This document shows positions 21,072 through 30,800 of a DNA stretch of 64,000 nucleotides, piece by piece. Both the position numbers and the translations under genes were made by a program. The stretch covers positions 2,864,167-2,928,166 of the forward strand of contig NC_049981.1 in assembly GCF_000003815.2 (NCBI RefSeq), written 5' to 3'. Source of the DNA: Branchiostoma floridae (Eukaryota > Chordata > Leptocardii > Amphioxiformes > Branchiostomatidae). The notes beneath the pieces were generated by a model that saw only the letters and a list, made by a program, of their open reading frames with translations, was not told the origin of the DNA and did not search any database. Each line of letters opens with the position of its first letter. The stretch's first letter is position 1.

Positions 21072-24000
21072 CTGGTATATGAAATTTAAAGAAAAGTATA
21101 ATTACCACATCGTGGACGTAATTATGTTGGTTATCCCATGTAGGTTATATTTTCAGCAATTGTCTGTCTGTTGGTCAACAAGATAACGAAAGAATCGTTG
21201 GATGGATTGGTGTGTTGGTAGGGTGTGACAACAACTAGAAATGGTTTGATTTTGCCACACACCCCAGCGGCATCTATCGGTACTGCTGCAGAACGGCAGG
21301 TTTTAATATCTAGTGTTCTGAACAAGCTATGGCTACTATTTTTGGGAGCTAGAGAGCAATTGTGCTCGGGAAGAAGTGACTAGTTTTGGAATTGCAGGGA
21401 CATTTTGTAAAAAAAAACAATTCTGAAGAGAATTCAAGAAATAAATATTAACATTAACATAATGAGAATATTCTTTCATAGCGGTTATTTTTTCAATATA
21501 TCTCACGTCCCGCACACGATATGGATCTCATTCCGGTCTAATCATTTAGGTGTCAGATAGCTTTTGACCACAGGAGAAAGAGGGGCAAGTTCGAGCCCCC
21601 TAACATTCAATTCTAGAGCTGCAGGGGCATTCTGTTAAACATTAAAAATAGGATAACTGAAGAAAGGAACAATTATTTTATACATACGTGTAGCTTAAGC
21701 AAAGGGGTACACAATTATGTGTATATTATGCAAACGAGGAATTCACTTGCATAATTGCTTAGGAAATTGTGAAATTCCTTTCAATTGTTTTCTATAACTC
21801 GACTTCAATACATGTAACACATATAAATCATTGTAGGTCGAACATAAACAGATACCAAACATGAAAAGAAAGAATTGATCAGCATAATTATTACAAAAAT
21901 TACGAAACCGCTTAATAGTAAATGATTCAAAACTTGAGTTCCACGAACACATACCTTCGCCAAATAAACTAGGTTTGTTATGTAGAACATAAAAGTGATA
22001 CTCATTACATTTCATTTTGTATGTTATTTGATAAAGTCACACAAACTCGAGTTCGACGACCTCATACCTCCATGAAATATTTAGAGCTTTTGTAAATGTT
22101 ATCTTATCGTTAGTCTTTGTTATTAAGAACATCCTTGCCTAAGCTACATGTATGCCTAAAATGATGAAAATCCGTCGTTCCTTTCTGCAGGTATCCTCAT
22201 TGGAATGTCTTGATAAGAACACCCCTACTGATTTAAAATCAAATGTCAGGAGACTGAAACTTGCCCCACTTTGTGAGATCGTCATTTGCATGATTAATAT
22301 GTATGGGCATTTCTATCTTTCTCAGCTATACATGTGACAACTTTGAAAGTCCTATCATGGAATGCAGTGGATTTATAAACTTTCCTTTCCTTTAAGCAAA
22401 TTAGCAGTTGATTTGCATAACAAGAAAGCCATTGTGTAAGTCATCAAGGGTTTGAGGATATGATTCGGTTAATATAAGTACTTGGAACATGCGTGTGAGT
22501 GATGCGTTTTTATAACAAAATGACCATATATACATAATCACAAACAGTACACATAGCAACAGGAACCTAACTTATATGTAAGGAACATCTTACCCATCTC
22601 GTGAATTCGAAGAAACTGCTCCTTGTCCTGGTTATGCCCCGAGGCTTCAACAGTGGTGGACATGTCGTCGTGGTCGCGCTTCAAGGCATCCACAGTGGTG
22701 GACATGTCGTCGTGGTCGCGCTTCAAGGCGTCAACAGTGGTGGACATGTCGTCGTGGTCGCGCTTCAAGGCATCCACAGTGATGGACATGTCGTCGTGGT
22801 CGCGCTTCAAGGCATCCACAGTGGTGGACATGTCGCCGTGGTCGCGCTTCAAGGCGTCAACAGTGGTGGACATGTCGTCGTGGTCGCGCTTCAAGACGTC
22901 AACAGTGGTGGACAGTTTGCGGATGTTGTCTAGGTCGCGCTTAAAGGCATCAATAGCGATGGACATTTGGCGCATGTCGACTTGGCGACGTTTCATGGCG
23001 TCAACAGTGATGGACATTTCTTGGTGGTGTTTCAAGTTGTTAACAGTGGTAGACAGTCGGGATATTTCCTAAAGCCATACGTTAGAATATTAATCTTGAG
23101 AGCTTTGATAGCAATAGGTGCAAAATGATGGTGTAAACAGAAACGGTGTAAGACTATAAATTTGTGATACAAATTGTTTTACCTCTTTATTGATAAGCGA
23201 CAGAGGGGCAAGTCCGGCAGCAAGTAGACTTAGCAGCACAGCAATGCCGGCAGCGATGCAGCTTTGGTGGGAGCGGATGAAGCTACAGAGAGCACGGCGG
23301 CCTCTTGCTCCACCCGGATACACGCGGTCTGTGGAGATAATCATTGATTCAAGTTTATGTATTTCGATTGATTCGATTTTAAAATTGGACGACATTAATA
23401 TCCTCTGAAAAACCTGAAACTTGGCTTGCGAAAAAAAAACCACGAGCTTGCGAAAAAAATTCAAACAAGAGTTCAGAGACCTCGCATCTCCACGAAATAT
23501 TCTGATTATGCAAATGACTTTTACATCTGCATAATTTATAGTGAAAAGTTTAAACTTTGTTCCAACACAAGGGAAGAAACTCACCATAAATTATAATAAT
23601 ACCCAAGGTGTACATAACCAAGCATAATTTATGCTTGGTTATGTACACCTTTAACTAAAACAGGTCACAATGTTGACAATCTAGTTATTTACTACATGCA
23701 CTTATGATCAATTAGGACATTTACATTACTTATGCAAACCAGGGACTTATTTGCATAATTTGAACTTCATGATGTATATCTCTGCCACAGATACCTGCAT
23801 GTTAAATATCATGGAAATTCGTTGTTCTTTGTTCCGTTATGCTTCTTGGATGATTTTGACAAAAATACCACTGTAGTTCCAGAGCAAGCTACTAGGGGAC
23901 CCAATCATACATCACTTTTTCCTTACATCACAACCTATCTGCCACCAAAAATCAAAACCGCAACATGTCCAGGTTAAAAGATACAAAAAATACCGCAGTA

Positions 24001-24937
24001 CCAAGGTCATACGCCAGAGGGCCATTAGTCATGCATTTACATAGATTATCAGAAAAATTTATTTGCGATTAAAACCCTCTTTCTTAGCATAGATTGTGTA
24101 CGTCTGTTGTTTGGGTGGAGGAGATGATCTGATGATCAAAGGTATTTTATGCAAATGAGGACCGTATTTGCATAATTAATAAATAACAACATCAATACAA
24201 CAGTTTTAATGGTTAAAGTCTTTTGACGATGGTATGGGGTCTCTAGTTTAGTCATTTGCTCATTTCGGGCCATTTAGATTTCCTAATACAGGCAAGTTTT
24301 TTCATTGCCATGAAAAATGGAGGTATATTTTTTTGGTCTGTCTGTCTGTTTCTCTGTTTCAGAATAGTTGTGGTCAGGATAACTTTAAAACCTCTGAATG
24401 AATTATAATGATACTTGGTAGTGTGTACGGGTTGGAAAGACGAAGGTCGATTTGGGTTGAGACAATTTCATTATTATGCAAAAACTTCTTGCCAAACGGA
24501 CTCACTCTATCCTGTTAGGCCAGCCCCTGCGGCGTCGCCAAAAAGAACAAGAAATCTTTCAAACCTAGTTTCTCTGCAAGGCGTGTAAATCAGAGAATGT
24601 ACACTAATAAAATGAACAACGAAATATAGGGAAACCCTGAAACCTTACTAATATGATACTAGCTTTCTAAATAGATAACGTTACACATGAAAGTACTGAA
24701 AGGGCAAAAGAGTCGGCTACCTGCAGACGTGTACGTTGCGTCACGTTGCACCGCCGTTGCTTCTTCGTACGTGTAAGTAGAAGTTTCTTGCTCTTCTTGC
24801 GACTTGTCAGAACCATGGTGGAAACGACCGCGGGAACCACCCTGATGGACAGGAGGGGACTGGGCGGGCGGCCCGCTGGTTTGGCCGCTGTCGGGGCCGG
24901 AGAAACGGGTCCGGGCAGGCTCTGCTTGCTCGTACAT
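20818..24937 (-). CDS. Type II membrane protein with coiled-coil stalk and C-terminal kringle (complete, 4 exons)
   Basis: Exons 24937-24721, 23328-23183, 23068-22594 and 21071-20818 sum to 1092 bp (363 aa plus stop). All junctions have AG/GT and matching phases (1, 0, 1). Domains: a polar N-terminal region (1-93) with no signal peptide and a basic GGARGRRALCSFIRSH stretch; one helix (about 96-118); a heptad-repeat stalk (about 122-275) with six near-identical 14-residue units; one complete six-cysteine kringle (282 to about 359). The order implies a type II protein with the kringle outside the cell, displayed on a stalk much as C-type lectins such as CD209 display theirs. Kringles bind lysine-bearing proteins or lipids in known families, but the ligand here is unknown. 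No protease domain follows the kringle. Confidence 0.86.
22594..23068 (-). CDS. Exon 3 of the kringle gene: coiled-coil stalk
   Basis: 475 bp, phase 0 in and phase 1 out. It opens EISRLSTTVNNLKHHQEM and contains six 42-base units (about 22640-22891) coding KRDHDDMSTTVDAL with few changes, each two heptads. L, V and M in the core positions predict a parallel coiled coil, probably trimeric or dimeric. Confidence 0.85.
22640..22891 (-). repeat. 42-bp coding minisatellite in the coiled-coil stalk
   Basis: Six tandem 42-base units, nearly identical at the DNA level (GTGGTGGACATGTCGTCGTG on the plus strand), inside one exon. The unit is a multiple of 21 bases, so copy-number changes keep both reading frame and heptad register. 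Confidence 0.9.
23183..23328 (-). CDS. Exon 2 of the kringle gene: membrane anchor
   Basis: 146 bp, phase 1 in and phase 0 out. A basic GGARGRRALCSFIRSH segment precedes the helix CIAAGIAVLLSLLAAGLAPL. Positive charge before the helix and no upstream signal peptide favour the type II orientation. Confidence 0.83.
23605..23651. repeat. Perfect 23-bp palindrome with a 1-base centre
   Basis: AAGGTGTACATAACCAAGCA followed by TAA, a single T, then its exact reverse complement. It is in intron 1 of the kringle gene. It could be the remnant of an inverted duplication or mobile-element ends. Confidence 0.85.
24721..24937 (-). CDS. Exon 1 of the kringle gene: cytoplasmic N-terminus
   Basis: The ATG at 24937 gives MYEQAEPARTRF, followed by a G/S/P/Q-rich stretch and an acidic EEQETSTYTYEEA segment with tyrosines that might be phosphorylated. 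The donor is GTAGC in phase 1. A TATATA box on the minus strand lies about 40 bases upstream (24975-24983). The start is the first ATG of the frame. Confidence 0.75.
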
Positions 24938-25114
24938 TCTAGTCGACCGTACTGTTCAGACAACCGTCGCGCAGTGTATATAACAGCGAGGAACATACAT
25001 GAATATAGTATAGTATATGCTACCTTAACTAGTCTGGCAAAGCAAGGCCGCTTTTGCCTTTATCTGGAGTGATGACGTGGTAGTAGGTGGTATGGTACTT
25101 TGTCTTGCTGCAAC

Positions 25115-25720
25115 TGGCTTGCCAAGGAGATTATATAACGTCCTTGGGCAGACTTAAATCGTCTTGAGGTAGAGACATCAAGAACGTTTGTGCGTAAGTC
25201 GATGGATTTTGTTTTTCTGAAAGTGGCTTGCTAAGGAGATTATATAACGTCCTTGGGTAGACTTAAATCGTCTTGAGGTAGAGACATCAAGAACGTTTGT
25301 GCGTAAGTCGATGGAATTTGTTTTTCTGAAAGTGGCTTGCCAAGGAGATTATATAACGTCCTTGGGTAGACTTAAATTGTCTTGAGGTAGAGACATCAAG
25401 AACGGTTTTTTTTCGTGAGTCGATGAAATGTTGAAAGTGGCAGGCTGCTTTTCTTGCTAAAGAAGTTAATCTGGGCTGGGAGGTAGAAACATTAAAAAAA
25501 GATTGTACGTGAGTCGATGGATTTTGTTTCCTTACAAGTGGCAGACTTATTTTCTTGAAAGAGAAGTTGTCCTTGGCTTGGAAGTAGAAACATCCAAAAA
25601 GTTTGTACGTGAATTGAATCGACGGAGTTTTTTTTCTTACAAGTGGCAGACTAATGTTCATGGAAGTTGGAAGAGTAGTTGATCTGTGCTGGAAAGTAGA
25701 AACCAAAAAGGCTGTAACGT
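25115..25720. repeat. 109-bp tandem repeat upstream of the kringle gene
   Basis: Three near-identical 109-base units start at 25115, 25224 and 25333 (TGGCTTGCCAAGGAGATTAT...), followed to about 25720 by two or three diverged units that share GAGTCGATGGATTTTGTTT and GTAGAAACAT. It lies 180-780 bases upstream of the kringle gene's start codon. Confidence 0.88.
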
Positions 25721-27174
25721 TACTTAGGTCAATGACTTCTTGTATTTCTAAGCCGAGAGGACTTCCATAGATATAGCTCAGTCTGGTACTTGTCCGTGTG
25801 CAGGTATGACGTCCAAGTCCTTTGTATAAGAGTTCAAGCCTGAAAATCTACAGTGGTGGAATTCGACCAAACCGATAGGAGCGTCAACCTTTAGGGGCAT
25901 GGCAAGTGGAGATGGCTGCTAAAGGCCTAATATCTTGATTTTTTTTTTAAATTCACTTTGGCAGACATGACAGACGTAGTGGTGGCGCACTCGAGTTATC
26001 TACTTATATTCACGCCACCACTATACATACAAAACAGAGAAATAACCAGACTAAGCAAAATACAAAACGATACAAGATGTAAATAATTTTGATAACAAAT
26101 GGAAGCTAAATAGTGTAACGTTATATGACAAAAGTTGGTAAGCGCGCGTGTCCGATTCCCTATACAGGTGACAAATGGTAACATTTTACACAGAACTGAA
26201 ACGCTTGGAAGAATGAATCAAGATGTAAATCGTTTAGAGGTTGTGATGAAAGTTTGGGTTATAGCTAGGATTTTAGATCATGAAATTTATGGCATATGAC
26301 AAAAATAATCTTCCACAAAGTAATTGAGAAATCTGGGCATCTTCTTGAGATTGCTATTAAGTTAACTGCGTTTCCTATAAGCCGTGAAAGTTGCCTAGGG
26401 GTATTAACCTTTGATTTTTAATACTTAGTAATTAGGGCAGAGTATGTAACGGCATGATTTAGTCGGGTCTACTGAGGAAAGGATATTTGACGTACCTTTA
26501 TCTCCTCACATTGTTGTAATCTTAACTTTCGTTTTTCCAAACTATGTTATGCCAAAAAGCAGTCGTTCAAGTATCTGGATATGATTTTGGAAACGGTCAG
26601 ACGTATAAGGTAGCATCCACTGTCTTTCGCGAGTGGCACTGAAGAGAGAATTAGAAGATTTCAAATTGTGACATTTCATGCGTTTATTTACAAAGTATCA
26701 AAAACTGACAAATATCAATAAGGCAAAAGATTCACTCGGAACATTGCATCTTTCAATGTTATACGTAGTAGATAATCTATAAAGGCATCACTTGCTTCAT
26801 TGTATACAAATCAGTAAAATCAGGTTAACAATAACAGTTCACGCCGATTTATTTTTCTTCTTTACAACGTTTCACTGACTAATTGCAAAGAATTAAGCTC
26901 AGTAGTAACTCTATAGAGATTATACGCTTTGTTGATTTTGATAAAATTACATTGACATATCTTTGTTATTTATATTAGTTAAGCATGATTGATATTGTTG
27001 CTTTACAACTTCGCTATGAATGAGATCAAATACAAACTGTTTGCCATTATAATGGCATGTGATGCATCAAAAAGTACATTATCGAAATCCCTTCTTAAAA
27101 ATTCATATATTTAGATAACAAACGTCTTTGTACAGAACTAAATGTGTAATCCAACCGGTGTGACCGTGTGTCAC

Positions 27175-27365
27175 TTTCTTCAGGGCAATCCGACTGGTTC
27201 ACATTGCACTGCAGCATAGGTGTCGCTGCTTACAGATGCGGTGCCAAACGTACCATATTTTGATGTATAAATAGATAGCTAATGCGGTAAATACTTAACG
27301 TTTGGGACCACATCTGTTAGCAGCGGCACATAGGTTGCAGTGAAATGAAGACCAGTCAGAATTAC
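27175..27365. mobile_element. Foldback MITE (TTCACATTGCACTGCAGCA family)
   Basis: Two imperfect inverted arms of about 70 bases (GACTGGTTCACATTGCACTG...GGTGCCAAACGTA and its complement) around a 45-base AT-rich loop. Related copies are at 8995-9235 and 43853-44405. Non-coding. Confidence 0.75.
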
Positions 27366-27715
27366 CAGGACAGTTGGAACTGCATTCGTGTTACGGGATG
27401 GATGAATAACAAAACAAAATCGTGTTCAAGGGGGTGCATCAAGCACGTTATATCAGCCTCATTCGGCCTACGTCACACTTCGAAATCGGTGTCCGGCCGA
27501 GCAGCTTTCGGGCATGAAAAGTACGATATAAAAGACACCAAAGTACACAAAGTACACGTTAAGAGAATAGGCGTAGGCATTATATGTGTATATTTTTACG
27601 CATACATTTTTAATTTTCGTTTGCACAAACAGCCTGGCCGGGTTCCGGTTAGGAAATGTGACCTAAGTCTTACTCAGATGGCTGTAGTAATACAACAAGG
27701 CAAGGCGAATACTGA

Positions 27716-27885
27716 TTACACAGACACCATGTCGTCTGTTGGCTTTAGCCAGATGAGAACGCCCCCCGTGACGGTGAAGACGGTCTGTATCCACGTCAGG
27801 TAGAAGGACACGCCGAGAGGGGTGCTGACGTGGGACGTGATGTAGTCAACTGTGTAACACAGGGCACCGATACCACCAAAGGCAC
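27716..27885 (-). CDS. Exon 3 of claudin-like gene A: helices 3-4 and tail
   Basis: 170 bp ending in TAA at 27716-27718. It encodes GAFGGIGALCYTVDYI, then TPLGVSFYLTWIQTVFTV and IWLKPTDDMVSV. The paralogue (42551-42756) aligns through SFYLTWAQTFFSVPGGFLIW and has a longer acidic tail. Confidence 0.85.
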
Positions 27886-30800
27886 CTACGGGGCAGGAGA
27901 GAAAAATTTAGTTTTGTTTAACATACTTAGAGAATACAGACTGCAGGGGTGCCTAAGCATTTGCACGAATCTTATGACATTCGTACGAATATCATATGCG
28001 AAAACGCACGAATCACTATGCGAAACGCACGAATCACTATGCGAAACGCACGAACCTTATGAGATTTGCACGAACCTTATGCAAAACGACGGCCTGGGAG
28101 AACGCACGACTTTGAGCGTTTCTGCCCGTGATATTTATATTTTATTAGTGTGAGAATAGTGATTCGTGCGGATCACATCGCTACTCCATTCGTCTGTCTC
28201 TCCGAAGTGCCTACTAAGAATATTCGACACTTGTATTAAACCAATACTTCTGTATGGATGTGAAATCTGGGGTAAAGACCCTATAAACGACAGCTCGCCT
28301 ATTGAAAATTCCCATAACCGCTTCTGCAAGAATGTACTTGGTGTGCACAGGAACAGTAGTAATGTAGCAGCCAGAGCAGAACTAGGAAGGTTCCCACTAG
28401 ATTTAGATATATCCCTGCGCACTGTAAAATTCTGGACACACTTAACACAACTAGACTCCGATACACACCCGCTGCAAGTTGATGCTCTCCGATTACAACA
28501 TGCATCTCTGACAAATAGTCGTCGACGGACATTATTACAGCGAGTTAAGGAGATCTTCGATCACTGTGGCTACTCATACTTATTATATGGTGATAGCACT
28601 AACTATGATCCTCAACATATATGCAATCTATTAAGGACAAGGTTTTCAGATATGTATATTCAAACTTTCTTTCATAATCTGTCTGCCGATACTGGCAAGC
28701 TTAGATTTTACAGAAAATTTAAAACCGAATATTGTATAGAGAAATATCTCGAACTTTGTGACTTTGAGCAGCGTTCCGCTACCAGTAAGATTAGAATTAG
28801 TGCCCACCCCCTGGAAATAGAAAAGGGGAGATATATCAAGCTACCTGTGTCCGAGAGGATTTGTAAATATTGCCCCTCAAATGCTGTGGAAGACGAGAGT
28901 CATTTTATCACTAATTGTTCTTTTTATGATGATATAAGAAACCAACTATTTATGAGTGTATCCAAAATACACGCTTACTTTCCAACTATTCCTGACAATG
29001 AAAAATCAATCCTACTATTAAAATCAAAGAACCCACACATTATAAAAGAAGTGGGTAAATTCGTCTTCCACTGCCTAAAGAGAAGAAGTCTAACCCAACA
29101 AAACCAGTATAATGTACACTAGCATAGCATAGTCATAGAATGTAGTTCCTAGCACCTTTGTATTTTTCCTTATTTTACATGTTGTTTGTACCTGCAATTA
29201 GCCCTCGGGCAAGAACTTGCAATAAACATATCACTATGTTATGTCCATAATATTCTTATGAATTTCGTAGGGTTCGTGCAAATGCTTAGGCCCATCTGGA
29301 CTCGTACATGGGAAGTTTGTTTGCATTATAATACGTTACACTTGGCTGTAATTCATCTGGAGAGTACTAGGGGGGGTCAATGCTGTATACTGCAACTGCT
29401 CCCTTGTCCAAGTTCAAAATCATGTTGCCGAAACAATTACATTTTTGGATTCAGGAAAAAATATTACTAGCAAAACAAGAACACTCTCCTCTGGAGTACA
29501 GTACGCCTTTAAGAAAAGTTGGCAGTCGCTGCCGTCCATATCACCATCCCAAGACGGGACCATCTACGCGTTACTAAATTATTCATTCACGCTTACCAAT
29601 TTCTGTAGCACAGCTAAACCTATAATAGCATTTAGGCAAGATAAACTGGAGAAAGGTCATGGCACCGCATCTGTTCAGGACTTATTGCAGATTCACTGTC
29701 TCTCCTCGGAACCTGGTATCAATCATAATGGAGTCGCTTTTGCTACGGGGAAAATAACTTAGGCCACGGCAAGTACATTTTATGGATGGTATCTGTGCGC
29801 TCAGTAATTTGTAAGAAAAAACAACGTTTTTCTCCTTTGGAGAAATGGTCAACATAATGAAAAAGTATCTAAATGGGGAAATATGCCGCGTTGGTTGTAC
29901 GTTCAGAAGTGACACTGGTGAGGTAGACATGACAATAGTTGTAACTAGTGTAAATTGAAACTAGTTCAATAGTAATAAAAGTGGCACCAAATATGGTAGC
30001 CATGACCGTAGTCGTAATTATTGTAAAATGAAAATAGTTCGATAGTAATGAAAGTGGCACGAATGTGGTAGTCATGACAGTATTTGCCAACTTGCTGAGT
30101 GAAACCAGTGTATCAGACTGGTAATACAGAAGTGTGGTACACTGTGCGCAAGGGTTAAAAATTATTATAATCTTATATTGCAGTTATAGTTGTCTATTAA
30201 TGTATTTCATTCATGTGGCTCTCCAAGTTATGGAGGAACAAAGAATGGAAAGGGAAACGAAGGAAGGAAGGAAGGAAGACAGGAAGGATGAAAGGAATGG
30301 ATGAAGGAAGGAAAGAAGAAACTAAGGAAGGCGGGAAGGGAGGAAGGCGGGAAGGGAGGAGGGAATGAATATTTGAATGAATGAGTGAATAAATGAATGA
30401 ATAACTGTCTAGGAATGACTGACAGAAGGAAGGGACAAAGGAGGGAAGGAAGGAGAGAAGGGACGATGATGAGTCTCACCTCCAAGAATGATGAGCGTGG
30501 TGAATATCTCCAGCCCGTCCAGTTCAGAGTCCAGTTCGCCCCTGCATGCCGCCGTGACGGCCAGGAAGGCGCCCGGCAGGAGGAGCATGAGGCCCAGCAC
30601 GACTGAGAACCGGGTCAGTTGAAACGCATGTGTGTGTCCCTTCATGCCTGTTAGACAGTGCAACACGTCAGTCTCATTATGTTATTCGGTCTCGATTGTA
30701 CCGGTGCCCGTCAGGGCCCCACCCGGACCCTGCAGTTACAAATGTGTCCCGGCGGACGGCCGGATACTTTAGGGGTACCTTTCGGAGTTCGTACGAGTAT

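Larger units (their letters stand above)
24938..27715. other. Spacer between the kringle gene and claudin-like gene A
   Basis: It holds the kringle gene's 5' flank with a tandem-repeat block (25115-25720), AT-rich unique-looking DNA, a repeat fragment at 26545-26640 related to 42025-42120 (GATTTTGGAAACGGTCAGAC), and a foldback MITE at 27175-27365. No convincing gene. Confidence 0.5.

Noticed and set aside
22601..23072. Plus-strand frames rich in VVALQGIHSGGH-type repeats
   Set aside because: Antisense of the coiled-coil exon; the minus-strand reading fits exon phases and heptads.
23090..23587. The 165-codon open frame as a single long exon
   Set aside because: Only 23183-23328 fits the splice phases; the rest is intron read-through on both sides.
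27345..27803. A 152-codon plus-strand frame
   Set aside because: It runs antisense over the last exon of claudin-like gene A and a MITE arm, with no protein-like composition of its own.
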